A DNA stretch of 64,000 nucleotides, taken from the NCBI RefSeq assembly GCF_024199945.1, contig NZ_JANADP010000001.1, positions 3,410,001 through 3,474,000 of the forward strand. The letters run 5' to 3'. Below, piece after piece: positions 25,432 through 34,428 of the stretch (position 1 is its first letter; each line of letters begins with the position of its first letter). This DNA comes from Bradyrhizobium sp. CCGUVB4N (GTDB lineage: Bacteria; Pseudomonadota; Alphaproteobacteria; Rhizobiales; Xanthobacteraceae). A model generated the notes under the pieces. The model was not told the origin of the DNA. It did no database searches and worked only from the letters and a program-made list of their open reading frames with translations. The position numbers and the translations under genes are program-made.

Positions 25432-25902
25432 ATGCAAACCTCTGCGCTTTCGCGTCGATCCGCTATCTTCGTGCTGATGGCGGCCCTGAACATTGGCCTC
25501 ATTCCGATGGCCCATGGTGAGCCGGCCGGCCCCGATGCGATTGTCGGAATATGGGAAGCGGACGACGGCACCGTGAAGCTCGACATGTTCAAGGCTGGAA
25601 CGGAGCTTCAGGCGCGCATGCTCTACGGCAACGAGATCATGGAAGCCGACAACGTCACCTTCAAGAAAGACGCCAAGAACCCCGATCCAGGTCTGCGCGC
25701 ACGGTCGCTGAAGAACATCATCTTCATCACGGGATTGCACTGGGAGGATGGCGAGTGGAGTGGTGGCTCCATCTATGACGCTTCATCCGGCCGCACTTAC
25801 AACTGCAAGGCCACCGTCAAGGACGGCAAGATGCATCTGAGAGGATATCTTGGGCTTCCGGCAATGGGGCAGACCCGCTCTTTTCACCGCGCTCGCGGGT
25901 AA
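25432..25902 (+). CDS. DUF2147-family exported protein
   Basis: The 156-aa product has a signal peptide (MQTSALSRRSAIFVLMAALN.. ending AHG) and the DUF2147 pattern: GIWEADDGTVKLDM near the mature N-terminus, WSGGSIYDASSGRTYNC in the middle and LRGYLGLPAMGQTRSFHR at the end. Members are small lipocalin-like beta barrels in the periplasm with no known function. A strong terminator follows at 25932. It stands alone between unrelated units. Confidence 0.85.
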   Translation: MQTSALSRRSAIFVLMAALNIGLIPMAHGEPAGPDAIVGIWEADDGTVKLDMFKAGTELQARMLYGNEIMEADNVTFKKDAKNPDPGLRARSLKNIIFITGLHWEDGEWSGGSIYDASSGRTYNCKATVKDGKMHLRGYLGLPAMGQTRSFHRARG

Positions 25903-25931
25903 GTCTCTTGGGGGTCTCAAATCATTCCTTC

Positions 25932-25959
25932 AAAAGCGCGACCTTGGCGTCGCGCTTTT
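25932..25959 (+). terminator. Rho-independent terminator after the DUF2147 gene
   Basis: AAAAGCGCGAC (25932-25942) pairs perfectly with GTCGCGCTTTT (25949-25959) across a six-base loop, and the right arm ends in four T residues. It is 30 bp after the DUF2147 stop. Confidence 0.85.
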
Positions 25960-26100
25960 CCTCTTGGAAAAGCAGAGTAAATCCAGATGCTCAAAGCTAT
26001 CGCCGGCGATGGCGTAATGTGCAAGTCTATTGGCGTGCTCGGTTAGTCACTTCGGTTCGTGGAGGCAGCAGAATAAAGATCAGAACGAAGAGAGGTCAGT

Positions 26101-26931
26101 ATGTCCACGACATCGAAACGAACGGCGCTGGTTACCGGAGCCTCGTCCGGCATGGGGAAGGAAATCGCCAAGCGCCTGATCAAGGATGGCTTTCGGGTTT
26201 ACGTCGCCGCGCGCAGCGTCGAAAAAATGGACGATCTCGCAAGGCTCGGCGCGCGGACGTTGCGCATGGACATCTCAAGGGACGCCGACATCACAGCGGC
26301 CGTTCAAACCATCCTCGACGAAGTCGATGGCGTGGATGTGCTGGTGAACAACGCGGGGTTCGGGCTGTACGGTCCCGTTGAGGACGTCAGTATCGACGAG
26401 GCGCGCTACCAGTTCGAAGTGAACCTGTTCGGCGCCGCTCGGCTGACGCAGCTTCTGCTGCCGAACATGAGAGAGAGGCGCTCCGGAACCATTGTCAACG
26501 TCACCTCGATGGGCGGCAAGATCTATACTTTGCTCGGCGCCTGGTATCACGCGACCAAGCATGCGCTCGAAGGCTGGTCCGATTGCCTGCGGCTCGAACT
26601 CGCCCCGTTCGGCATCAAGGTCGTCGTCATCGAGCCCGGCCTGATCGAGACGGGCTTCGGCGATGTGGTTGCCAAGGGCCTGCTCGATCGCTCGGGTACG
26701 GGACCTTATGCCAAGCTCACGCAAGCGGTCGCGAAATCGACGCGAGACGCCTACGGCCGAGGACGCGGCACGAAACCAGATGTCATCGCCGGCGTCGTGT
26801 CGAGGGCGGTGAGAGCGGCTAAGCCGCGGACGCGTTACGTTTCGGGCAAATATGCTTTGCCGATGATCAAGATTCGCGCGTGGCTTGGCGACCGAGTGTT
26901 CGACCGCGTCATCATGAGCCAGATGCGCTAG
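26101..26931 (+). CDS. Short-chain dehydrogenase/reductase, SDR 1
   Basis: The 276-aa enzyme has the classical SDR features: cofactor motif TGASSGMGK (12-20), NNAG (83-86), and catalytic Ser136, Tyr149 and Lys153 (YHATK). The residues after the second strand (Ala-Arg-Ser) suggest NADP(H) rather than NAD(H). Its substrate is not known. AGAGAGGT lies five bases before the ATG. An AraC regulator starts nine bases after its stop, so the two are co-transcribed. Confidence 0.88.
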   Translation: MSTTSKRTALVTGASSGMGKEIAKRLIKDGFRVYVAARSVEKMDDLARLGARTLRMDISRDADITAAVQTILDEVDGVDVLVNNAGFGLYGPVEDVSIDEARYQFEVNLFGAARLTQLLLPNMRERRSGTIVNVTSMGGKIYTLLGAWYHATKHALEGWSDCLRLELAPFGIKVVVIEPGLIETGFGDVVAKGLLDRSGTGPYAKLTQAVAKSTRDAYGRGRGTKPDVIAGVVSRAVRAAKPRTRYVSGKYALPMIKIRAWLGDRVFDRVIMSQMR

Positions 26932-26940
26932 GGCGGGACA

Positions 26941-27957
26941 ATGAGTGGAGCAGCCGCAGACCGATGCAAGGTCCCTCGCGCCTTCTGGCAGACGATCGCG
27001 CATATCGGCGTCCCGCCGGCTGCGCTGTTGCGCCAAGCCAAGCTTCCGGCAACCTTGCATCTGAACGAGCAGGGGTTGGTTACGACGGATCAGTATTTTG
27101 CACTCTGGAGGGCCCTTGAGGAGTTGAAGCCGGAGCCCGGGCTCGGTCTCAAGCTGGTCCAGAGCGCCGACACGTCTGTTCATCCGCCGTCGAGTCTGGC
27201 CGCGTTCTACGCCAGGGACTACCGCGACGGCTTGCACCGCATCGCGCGCTTCAAGCGGCTTTGCTCGCCCGAGCAGCCGCAGGTGAAGGAGGGCAAGGAC
27301 GAGTGCACGGTCACGATTGAATGGCCCTATGCGACAAGTCCGGAACCTTCGATCTCCACGGACGTGACGTTCGCGTCCCTCGTTGAACTCGGGCGCCGGG
27401 GGACGGGCCAGCATGTGACACCCAAGCGCGTCGAGTTGGTGCGCGCTCGACCCAACAGCGACGTTTATCAGACCTATTTTGATTGCCCGATCCGCTATGG
27501 GGCGGCACGAAACGTTCTCGTCGTGAAGTCCGCCGACCTGGATCGCCCGTTTCCCGGGCACAACCAGGAACTGCTCGATATCCTGACGCCGGCGTTGGCG
27601 TCGGCTTTGGGCGAACTGCAAGCACGCAGCTCCATCAAGGAGCAGGTGAAGGTTGTTCTGAAGCGGAGTCTGGCGAGCGGGCGCCCTGAATTGTCGGACG
27701 TGGCGCGCGACCTCGGGACCAGTGACCGGACGCTCCAGCGCCGCATTACCGAGGAGGGCTCGAGCTTCCGTGAGCTGCTGGTCGAGGCGCGTCAGGAGCT
27801 CGGGCGGCAACTCCTGTCGGATCGGACAACCGACATCGACGAGGTCGCGTGCCTGCTCGGCTATCAGGATGCGAGCTCCTTTTATCGCGCCTTTCGCGAC
27901 TGGGAGGGCGTGACGCCCAGCCGCTGGCGAGAGCTGCACGGCGACAAGCTGCACTAA
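26941..27957 (+). CDS. AraC-family regulator
   Basis: The 338-aa product combines an N-terminal arabinose-binding-like ligand domain (OruR/ArgR-type, residues about 20-215) with an AraC double HTH at the end (LSDVARDLGTSDRTLQRRIT and VACLLGYQDASSFYRAFRDW). It sits between two SDR genes on the same strand and probably regulates one or both. It has a weak ribosome site and may rely on coupling to SDR 1. Confidence 0.88.
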   Translation: MSGAAADRCKVPRAFWQTIAHIGVPPAALLRQAKLPATLHLNEQGLVTTDQYFALWRALEELKPEPGLGLKLVQSADTSVHPPSSLAAFYARDYRDGLHRIARFKRLCSPEQPQVKEGKDECTVTIEWPYATSPEPSISTDVTFASLVELGRRGTGQHVTPKRVELVRARPNSDVYQTYFDCPIRYGAARNVLVVKSADLDRPFPGHNQELLDILTPALASALGELQARSSIKEQVKVVLKRSLASGRPELSDVARDLGTSDRTLQRRITEEGSSFRELLVEARQELGRQLLSDRTTDIDEVACLLGYQDASSFYRAFRDWEGVTPSRWRELHGDKLH

Positions 27958-28093
27958 GCCTTGGACTCGCGACGTTCTTTGCAGCTTCTTTGGCGCATGT
28001 CGCAAGTTCATTGGCGCGTTCTGTCGCTGCCAACCGGACGGTTCGGCCATACGACTTCCCGGAAGTTAGAGATCAACGGACGAGGAGATCGAT

Positions 28094-28942
28094 ATGTCTG
28101 GTAAAGTCTGGTTCATCACGGGGGCATCGCGAGGTTTTGGGCGCATCTGGGCCGAAGCCGCGCTCAAGCGCGGCGACAAGGTCGCGGCAACGGCCCGAAT
28201 CTTTGCAGATGTCGCGGATCTTTCGGAAGGTTACGCCGACGCGGTGTTGCCGATGGCGCTTGACGTGACCAACGCGCAGGCGGTGCTGAACGCCGTGACC
28301 AGGGCTTATGCGCATTTCGGAAGGCTTGACATCGTCCTCAACAATGCGGGCTACGCGCTGGTTGGAGCGATCGAGGAGGCGCACGAGGCCGATGTCCGCG
28401 CCGAGTTCGATACGAACGTCTTCGGCGCCCTCCGGGTCATTCAGGCCGCGCTCCCCCTGCTGCGGCGACAGGGCAGTGGGCACATCATCGGTGTGTCGAG
28501 TGTCGCGGGCGTCGTCGCCGGTCCCATCACCGGCTTCTACAACGCCTCCAAGTTCGCCATCGAGGCGCTCCATGAGAGCCTGGCGCAGGAGGTCAAGGGC
28601 TTTGGGATCAAGGTCACACTGCTTGAGCCTGGCGCCTATGCCACCGGGTTCGCCAGCACGGCATCGCTCAGGATCTCACCCGTCATCAACGCCTATAGCG
28701 ATATCCGTGCCGAGGTATTCGCGGCGGGCGCCAAGTTCGCATTTGGCGATCCGGAAGCGACGGTGGATGCAGTCTTGAAGGTCGTGGACGCCGAGGCTCC
28801 TCCGCTGCGCCTCTTTATCGGCACGGAAGGCCTGCCGCGCGCCCGCGCGGCCTATGCCGATCGCCTCGCCGTCTGGGAGGCCTGGGAGACGGTGTCCAAC
28901 GCTGCTCAAGGCGAGGCCAGGCAGCACAACATCGCATCGTAG
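28094..28942 (+). CDS. Short-chain dehydrogenase/reductase, SDR 2
   Basis: The 282-aa SDR shows TGASRGFGR (9-17), NNAG (83-86) and catalytic Ser136, Tyr149 and Lys153 (YNASK). The C-terminal extension after residue 200 is typical of the group annotated as oxidoreductase/retinol-dehydrogenase-like. GAGGAG lies six bases before the ATG. It may be regulated by the AraC protein upstream; the 136-bp gap leaves room for its own promoter. Confidence 0.88.
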   Translation: MSGKVWFITGASRGFGRIWAEAALKRGDKVAATARIFADVADLSEGYADAVLPMALDVTNAQAVLNAVTRAYAHFGRLDIVLNNAGYALVGAIEEAHEADVRAEFDTNVFGALRVIQAALPLLRRQGSGHIIGVSSVAGVVAGPITGFYNASKFAIEALHESLAQEVKGFGIKVTLLEPGAYATGFASTASLRISPVINAYSDIRAEVFAAGAKFAFGDPEATVDAVLKVVDAEAPPLRLFIGTEGLPRARAAYADRLAVWEAWETVSNAAQGEARQHNIAS

Positions 28943-29007
28943 CAGCGCGAACCAGCTTCTGTGAAATCGCGTCTGTTCGCTTGCCGGGAACGGAAAAGAG
29001 GATCGTG

Positions 29008-29601
29008 ATGAATGCCACCGCAGTCGCAGACTTTTTTCAGTTCTTCCGCTCGTACATTTCCAATCCCAGGCAAGTTTCCGCAATCGCGCCGTCGGGTCAG
29101 TCGTTGGCCCGCCTGATGACGCAGGAGATCGTACCGGGCAGCGGACCGGTGATCGAGCTGGGCCCGGGGACCGGCATCTTCACAAAGGCACTTGTTGAAC
29201 GCGGCGTGCCGGAGCACGACTTGCTGCTTGTGGAATACGGTTCTGATTTCATTCCGCTGTTGCAGCAGCGCTTCCCCGGGGCACGTGTGCTGTGGATGGA
29301 TGCACGCCAACTCTCGCAGCATGAGCGCTTTATGGCGCCGGCGTCTGCTGTCGTCAGCGGCCTTCCACTCTTGTCGATGACACCGCGAAAGGTGATTGCC
29401 ATCCTCTCCGGAGCATTCCGTCATCTGCGGGAGGAAGGCACGCTTTACCAATTCACCTATGGACCGCGTTGTCCGGTGCCACGGCCGATCCTGGATCGGC
29501 TTGGTCTGAAGGCGAGCCTTGTCGGACGAACGGCATTGAACATCCCGCCTGCATCCGTTTATCGCGTCCGGCGGCGCCATCGATCACTGGCGATGTTCTG
29601 A
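29008..29601 (+). CDS. PmtA-like SAM-dependent methyltransferase
   Basis: The 197-aa product (ATG 29008, AGAGGA before it; an upstream TTG at 28981 would add nine residues) has the SAM-binding core VIELGPGTGIFTKAL near residues 49-63 and resembles rhizobial phospholipid N-methyltransferases and KsgA-like proteins in the layout QVSAIAPSGQSLARLM...GLPLLSM. PmtA homologues methylate phosphatidylethanolamine; the assignment to lipid is tentative. It is the last gene of the SDR-AraC-SDR run. Confidence 0.75.
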   Translation: MNATAVADFFQFFRSYISNPRQVSAIAPSGQSLARLMTQEIVPGSGPVIELGPGTGIFTKALVERGVPEHDLLLVEYGSDFIPLLQQRFPGARVLWMDARQLSQHERFMAPASAVVSGLPLLSMTPRKVIAILSGAFRHLREEGTLYQFTYGPRCPVPRPILDRLGLKASLVGRTALNIPPASVYRVRRRHRSLAMF

Positions 29602-29680
29602 ATAACGAAAAGCTGGAATGCCCCTCAGACGTAAGTTCAACCCACGTCGCAGCCAGCGCTACTGCTTTCTCAAAATCCAT
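29453..29680 (-). pseudogene. Possible 5' remnant of a small gene (MDFEKAVALAATWVEL..)
   Basis: On the minus strand an ATG at 29680, preceded by GAGAGGA about nine bases away, opens a frame whose first 20 residues look like the beginning of a small cytoplasmic protein (it reminds me of YrhB/Imm35-like proteins). After that the frame runs into the antisense of the methyltransferase 3' end and no longer looks like protein. It is next to copy 2 of the 94-bp repeat. This is a weak call. Confidence 0.25.
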
Positions 29681-29998
29681 AATCGCGATCCTCTCATCAC
29701 GGTATCTTCTGCTCAAGTATGAAAAAACCCGCGACGGATTTCTCCGCGCGGGTGCTTACGAATTTTCGATGATGCCAATCTGTCAGTGTTTTGCCCGACG
29801 TGTCAAAGCGAAATTTTCCGCGGCGCGGGGGGGGCGGCCATTCGCTGACGCGCGTGAGAGCGTGATTCAGAAGAATGCGAGGGGTCTTCCGAAGCGATCA
29901 TGCTCGAATAACAAGAGACCAACGATTTCAACGACCCCGCTACTGTGCATGGGGTTGTTTTCAGCTCTTGGCTGGGAGGGCGCCTCAACGCCCGCGCG
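29602..29998. other. Intergenic region with 94-bp repeat copy 2
   Basis: The 397 bp between the methyltransferase and the convergent DUF1254 gene hold the possible gene remnant above (to 29680), repeat copy 2 (29715-29808) and a run of eight G at 29827-29834. I see no other structure and no terminator for either flanking gene. Confidence 0.45.
29715..29808. repeat. 94-bp extragenic repeat, copy 2
   Basis: This is the second copy of the element at 25135-25228, in the same orientation. Its hairpin pairs ACCCGCG with CGCGGGT (about 29727-29752), and several of the differences from copy 1 fall in the stem and loop. Confidence 0.8.
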
Positions 29999-30583
29999 TC
30001 AGCGCCGGCCGCGTGGCGCCTCGGCCTTGGCGGGCGCATCGGTCTGCGGTCCGCAGGTCGCGGCTTGCAGCGTGGCCTGCGCCTGCGGCATCAGGCCGGG
30101 CTCGGCGGCGAGCGCCTTCATCACGATCAGGCCGGTGGTGCTCGGGGAATCGATGATCAGGCGGTCGGCCGCGGTGACCTCTTCGTCTTCGGGCAGGGCG
30201 TCGTGCTGTGCCTGCGTCATCAGGTCGAGCTCGATCACCTTCTTGCCGGCCGAGCGGTCGTTGATGGCGTAATAGGCGATTTCGTTGCGGGTGTAGAACG
30301 ACACCGAGGTGTAGGCCTGGCTCACCGGCACGGTGAGCTTGATCGGCCCGCCCGAGAGGTCATAGCGGCAGATCGCGAGAGCGAAGGCCGGGTCCATGAA
30401 CGGCATCGGCGAGGTGTTGGGATCGGCGAGGGGAAGCTGCGTGACGCTGTTGAGCTTGGTCATCGGCGTCAGCCGCGAATAGGCGTCTTGCGTTGCGATG
30501 CGCGGCAGGGCCAGCACGCTGACGAGATGGACCACGAGGCCCAGCACCACGCCTGCGAGAATCGTGAACGCGAGGCGGATCAT
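29999..30583 (-). CDS. DUF1254-type membrane-anchored protein
   Basis: The 194-aa product has one N-terminal membrane helix (IRLAFTILAGVVLGLVVHLV) followed by an exported domain with the DUF1254 pattern (TPMTKLNSVTQLPLADPN, VSFYTRNEIAYYAINDRSAG). DUF1254 and DUF1214 are usually halves of one protein of unknown function; here they are separate genes. The ATG at 30583 overlaps the stop of the DUF1214 gene by four bases, so the two are translated together. The end is Ala/Pro/Lys-rich and probably disordered. Confidence 0.8.
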   Translation of the reverse strand: MIRLAFTILAGVVLGLVVHLVSVLALPRIATQDAYSRLTPMTKLNSVTQLPLADPNTSPMPFMDPAFALAICRYDLSGGPIKLTVPVSQAYTSVSFYTRNEIAYYAINDRSAGKKVIELDLMTQAQHDALPEDEEVTAADRLIIDSPSTTGLIVMKALAAEPGLMPQAQATLQAATCGPQTDAPAKAEAPRGRR

Positions 30584-31158
30584 GAGCAGCCCACCGTTGC
30601 GATCGTCGGCATCGGTGCGTCGCGCTGGGTGCGGGTCGCAACGCCGACCGGCGTGTCGTAGAGGCGGAACATCAGCGCATAGCGCTCGATGCCGCCGGTG
30701 GGCAGCCAGTTGCCGGCGCGCGAGCGCGCGGCGATGTGGATCTGGAACGAGCCGTCGGACTGGCGCACGATCTCCTGGCTGGTGAAGCCGTAACGCTGCA
30801 GCGAGTTGGCGACGAGGTGGCCCTTGCGGTCATACAGCGTCAGCGTCCAGAACCGCGCCGGCGGCGTCACGCCGGAGACGACGACGTCGCAGCGGCCGTC
30901 GAGCGCCTTCTTCTTGTCGTCGGCGGTCGCGGTGAAGGCGACGCCGTCGCCGGTGCCGATCGGCAGCTCGCCGTTGCGCACGATGGTGGCGCGCGAATAG
31001 GGATCGACGTCGGCGGTGCCGGTGCGGGGGCGGGCGGTCCAGGGGCCGATGGTCAGCGCGCCGATCTCGGTGCCGCGCGTCGTCGTCATCCAGGTGGCAC
31101 CCAGGCCGACCACGGTCGCGAGCAGGAGGGCCGTCAATGTGATCAAAATCAGCCGCAC
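30580..31158 (-). CDS. DUF1214-type membrane-anchored protein
   Basis: The 192-aa product has an N-terminal membrane helix (RLILITLTALLLATVVGLG) and then the DUF1214 fold (DVDPYSRATIVRNGELPIGT, ARFWTLTLYDRKGHLVAN, GNWLPTGGIERYALMFRLYD). It lies nine bases after the penicillin-binding protein gene and overlaps the DUF1254 gene. The three genes form one unit, so these two proteins may assist or depend on the peptidoglycan synthase; that is context only. Confidence 0.82.
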   Translation of the reverse strand: MRLILITLTALLLATVVGLGATWMTTTRGTEIGALTIGPWTARPRTGTADVDPYSRATIVRNGELPIGTGDGVAFTATADDKKKALDGRCDVVVSGVTPPARFWTLTLYDRKGHLVANSLQRYGFTSQEIVRQSDGSFQIHIAARSRAGNWLPTGGIERYALMFRLYDTPVGVATRTQRDAPMPTIATVGCS

Positions 31159-31167
31159 GGGATCAGA

Positions 31168-33459
31168 TCAGTTCTTGCGCGGGGTGGATGCGTTCGCGTT
31201 CTCCTCCGCCGCATAATTCTGCGGGAAGGCGAGCGCGCTCGTCGACGCAGCCGGCTTGGCCGGCTGGCTGTCGTTGGCCGTCGATTTGGTCGCGGTCTTG
31301 GCGGCGTCGTCGAGCATCTTCTCGACGCGCACCAGGATGTCGGCGCCGCGCTTGGTCAGCACCGGCGGCGGACCGGGCTTGGTCTCCAGCACTTTCGGCG
31401 CCGCATTGGCCTGCGCGTTCGCAACCGGCTGCGGCGGCAGCTTCTGGCCCATGCCGATGCCGGGAATTTCGCGGACCTCGACGCCCTGATGGGCTGCGAC
31501 CATGATGTCGTGCCAGGTCTGCGCCGGCAGCGAGCCGCCGGTCATCCGGTTGGTCGGCGAATAGTCGTCATTGCCGTACCAGACCGCGCAGGTGAAATTG
31601 CCGGTGTAGCCGACGAACCAGGCGTCGCGATACGCATTCGTCGTGCCGGTCTTGCCGGCGGTCGGAATGCCGTCGAGCGCTGCGCGGCGCGCGGTGCCTT
31701 CGCTGACGACGTGGCTCATCATGCCGGCCATGTCGGCGGCGATGTTCGGCGGAATCGCCTGCTTCGGCTTCGGGCCGTCGCGGTCCCAGCGCCAGACCAG
31801 ATCGCCGGCGCCGGTGCGCACTTCGAGCACGGAGTGCGGCGTCACCGACTTGCCCCGGTTGGGGAAGGTCGCATACGCAACCGCGTGCTCGAGCACGGTG
31901 ACTTCGTCCGAGCCGATCGGCAGCGACGGCGTATCGGGCAGCGGCGCCTTGAGGCCGAAGCGACGCGCGACCTCGACGATCTTGGCGCGGCCGATCTTGG
32001 CCGGGTTCGGCGCCTTCGGCTGCTCCTTCTGGCCGATCGCGATCGACAGCTTGACCGGCACGACGTTGATCGAACGCGTAATCGCCTGCGTCAGCGTCAC
32101 CGCGCCGGAATAGGAATGGCCATAGTTCTGCGGACACCAATTGCCGATGCAGACCGGGCCGTCGACCACGATCGAGTTCGGCGTAAAGCCGTTCAGGAGC
32201 GCCGTGGTGTAGACGTAGGGCTTGAACGACGAGCCGGGCTGGCGATAGGCGTCGGTGGCGCGGTTGAACTGGCTCGCGCCGTAATCGCGGCCGCCGACCA
32301 TGGCGCGGATGCCGCCGTCGAGATCGGACACGACGGTCGCGGCCTGCGTCGCGTGATAGTCGCGGCCGAACTGGCGCAGCTGGTTCTCGATCGCGTCTTC
32401 CGCCGCCTTCTGCACGTTGGTGTCGATGGCGAGGCGCACCACGAAGACGCGCTCGGTGTAGGACTTCGGGAAGGTGTCGACGAGCTTGCGCATCTCGTCG
32501 AAGGCGTAATCAAGATAGTAGTTGGGCGAGGCCTCGTCGCGGCGGTCGACCGCGAAGGCCGGGTTGCGGCGGGCACCGAACACCTGGCCCTCGGTCATGA
32601 AGCCGGCATCGACGAGATTGTCGAGCACGACGTTGGCGCGGGCACGCGCGGCGGGCAGGTTGATGTGCGGCGCGTATTTCGTCGGCGCCTTGAACAGGCC
32701 GGCGAGCATCGCGGCCTCCGCAAGCGTCACGTCACGCGCGGACTTGTTGAAGTAGAAATGCGCGGCACCGTCGACGCCGAAGGTGCCGCCGCCCATATAG
32801 GCGCGATCGAGATAGAGCTTGAGGATCTCGTTCTTGGTCAGGCGCCATTCCAGCCAGACCGCGAGGAACGCCTCGTTGATCTTGCGCTCGATGGTGCGCT
32901 CATTGCTCAGGAACAGGTTTTTCGCGAGCTGCTGCGTGATCGAGGAGCCGCCCTGGCGGACGCCGCCGGCTTGCGCGTTGGTGACGAGCGCGCGTGCGGT
33001 GCCGGCGATGTCGATGCCGAAATGCTCGTAGAAGCGGCGGTCTTCGGTCGCGAGCGTCGCCTTGATCAGCACATCCGGAAAATCCTCAAGCGGGATCGAG
33101 TCGTTGTGCTTGATGCCGCGGCTGCCGATCGGGTTGCCGTAGCGGTCGAGGAACGTCACCGCGAGGTCGGACTTCTTCAGCCAGTCCTCATCCGCCGTCT
33201 CGCGGAAAGCGGGGATGGCGAGGATCAGCATCAGCACCATGCCGCCGAGGCCGAGCGTTGCGGCTTCCGACAGCGGCTCGATGAACACCCAGCGCTTCCA
33301 CCGCCCGACATAGAAGCGGTCCATGAAGGTCGAGTAGCGCTCGTAGAGCTCGCGGATGCCCTTGGCTGAGGAGAACAGCGAGGAGTCGATGCGCGCATCG
33401 AGGTCCAGGAAGAAGTTCCTGATACGACTCTTCCAGCTGGATGGTGTGTTCTGGACCAC
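31168..33459 (-). CDS. Class A penicillin-binding protein (PBP1A-type)
   Basis: The 763-aa bifunctional peptidoglycan synthase has an N-terminal membrane anchor (about 75-95), a glycosyltransferase domain with EDRRFYEHFGID and GGSSITQQLAKNLFLS (about 145-185), and a transpeptidase domain with SSFKP, SIN and KTGTTNAYRDAWF motifs. It polymerises glycan strands and cross-links peptides on the periplasmic face. It starts at a GTG (33459) with only a weak ribosome site, and the first 70 residues are cytoplasmic and charged. The long Ala/Pro/Lys tail after residue 690 is low complexity. It leads the operon with DUF1214 and DUF1254 genes. Confidence 0.92.
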   Translation of the reverse strand: MVQNTPSSWKSRIRNFFLDLDARIDSSLFSSAKGIRELYERYSTFMDRFYVGRWKRWVFIEPLSEAATLGLGGMVLMLILAIPAFRETADEDWLKKSDLAVTFLDRYGNPIGSRGIKHNDSIPLEDFPDVLIKATLATEDRRFYEHFGIDIAGTARALVTNAQAGGVRQGGSSITQQLAKNLFLSNERTIERKINEAFLAVWLEWRLTKNEILKLYLDRAYMGGGTFGVDGAAHFYFNKSARDVTLAEAAMLAGLFKAPTKYAPHINLPAARARANVVLDNLVDAGFMTEGQVFGARRNPAFAVDRRDEASPNYYLDYAFDEMRKLVDTFPKSYTERVFVVRLAIDTNVQKAAEDAIENQLRQFGRDYHATQAATVVSDLDGGIRAMVGGRDYGASQFNRATDAYRQPGSSFKPYVYTTALLNGFTPNSIVVDGPVCIGNWCPQNYGHSYSGAVTLTQAITRSINVVPVKLSIAIGQKEQPKAPNPAKIGRAKIVEVARRFGLKAPLPDTPSLPIGSDEVTVLEHAVAYATFPNRGKSVTPHSVLEVRTGAGDLVWRWDRDGPKPKQAIPPNIAADMAGMMSHVVSEGTARRAALDGIPTAGKTGTTNAYRDAWFVGYTGNFTCAVWYGNDDYSPTNRMTGGSLPAQTWHDIMVAAHQGVEVREIPGIGMGQKLPPQPVANAQANAAPKVLETKPGPPPVLTKRGADILVRVEKMLDDAAKTATKSTANDSQPAKPAASTSALAFPQNYAAEENANASTPRKN

Positions 33460-33751
33460 CTAGAACCCTTGAGGCTCGCTTCGAAAGCGTTCAAGCACCC
33501 GGCCGGGGCGGCATCGAGACGTCTTGCGGGATTGTTGCGGCAAACCCAAGGCGCCCGTTTCGCGTCCGTGGGGACTTGCTGTTCTTCTAGCCGAGCGGGG
33601 CCTATAAACCAATGGTCAGGCTCGCAATTTTGAACAACAGGCCTAATTGAACCCCGGTTCATTACGGGCCTTGCGGGGGCATTGCTTGCAGCTTTCCGGC
33701 CGGGCGCCCTAGATGGCGCCGGCCGCATCTCTTGGGACTCGTATCAGGCGC

Positions 33752-34267
33752 ATGACCGCAGCTCGCAAACGACCTTCAGACCAGGATGGATTCTTCTGGA
33801 AAACCAAGAAGATGGAGGACATGTCGCCGGCCGAATGGGAGAGCCTGTGCGACGGCTGCGGCCGCTGCTGCCTGAGCAAGCTCGAAGATGAGGATACCGG
33901 CGAAATCTATTTCACCGATGTCAGCTGCAAGATGCTCGATTCCTGCACCAGCGGCTGCAAGGACTACGCGAATCGCTTCGACTTCGTCCCGGACTGCGTT
34001 GTCATGACCCCCGAGAAGGTCCGCACCCTGCCGTGGTTGCCGCCGAGCTGCGGCTATAGGCTGGTCGCGCAAGGGCGCGATCTCTATTGGTGGCATCCGC
34101 TGATCTCGGGCGATCCCAACACGGTGCACGAGGCCGGCGTCTCCGTGCGCGGCCGGGTCTCGGGCACGGAAGAGGGGGTCCCTGACGACCAGCTCGAGAA
34201 CTATCTCGTGCAGTGGCCGGGGCAGATCCCGAAACGGGCACGCCTGAAGCGACGCCCCAAGGACTGA
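33752..34267 (+). CDS. YcgN-family Cys-cluster protein
   Basis: The 171-aa product has the conserved cysteine pattern of the YcgN/UPF0260 family: CDGCGRCC near residue 32, then [15 protein letters not shown] and PSCGYRL. The cluster may bind iron or zinc; the function is unknown. It has no signal peptide. I chose the ATG at 33752 (MTAARKRPS) over an upstream in-frame start at 33713 because the extra residues are not family-like. It is divergent from the PBP gene with about 290 bp between. Confidence 0.85.
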   Translation: MTAARKRPSDQDGFFWKTKKMEDMSPAEWESLCDGCGRCCLSKLEDEDTGEIYFTDVSCKMLDSCTSGCKDYANRFDFVPDCVVMTPEKVRTLPWLPPSCGYRLVAQGRDLYWWHPLISGDPNTVHEAGVSVRGRVSGTEEGVPDDQLENYLVQWPGQIPKRARLKRRPKD

Positions 34268-34428
34268 TCGACCCGCAGCTTCAGATCAATTGTTCGGGAT
34301 GACCGCGGTGCGGGATGCACCCATGCGCCGCGGTGCCTGCCTGAGAAGAACTTTGCTGTCTACATTGGCTTCATAGAACGAATCCTTCGCGGCTTTGCAC
34401 CGCAACACGCTCGATCCGACAGCCCGAG

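Noticed and set aside
26275..28050. 591-aa ORF on the minus strand
   Set aside because: It is antisense to SDR 1 and the AraC regulator.
29827..29834. Run of eight G as a phase-variation tract
   Set aside because: It lies in intergenic DNA away from any start or promoter I can define, so a switching role cannot be supported.
30736..33369. 877-aa ORF on the plus strand
   Set aside because: It is antisense to the class A PBP, whose catalytic motifs are all on the minus strand.
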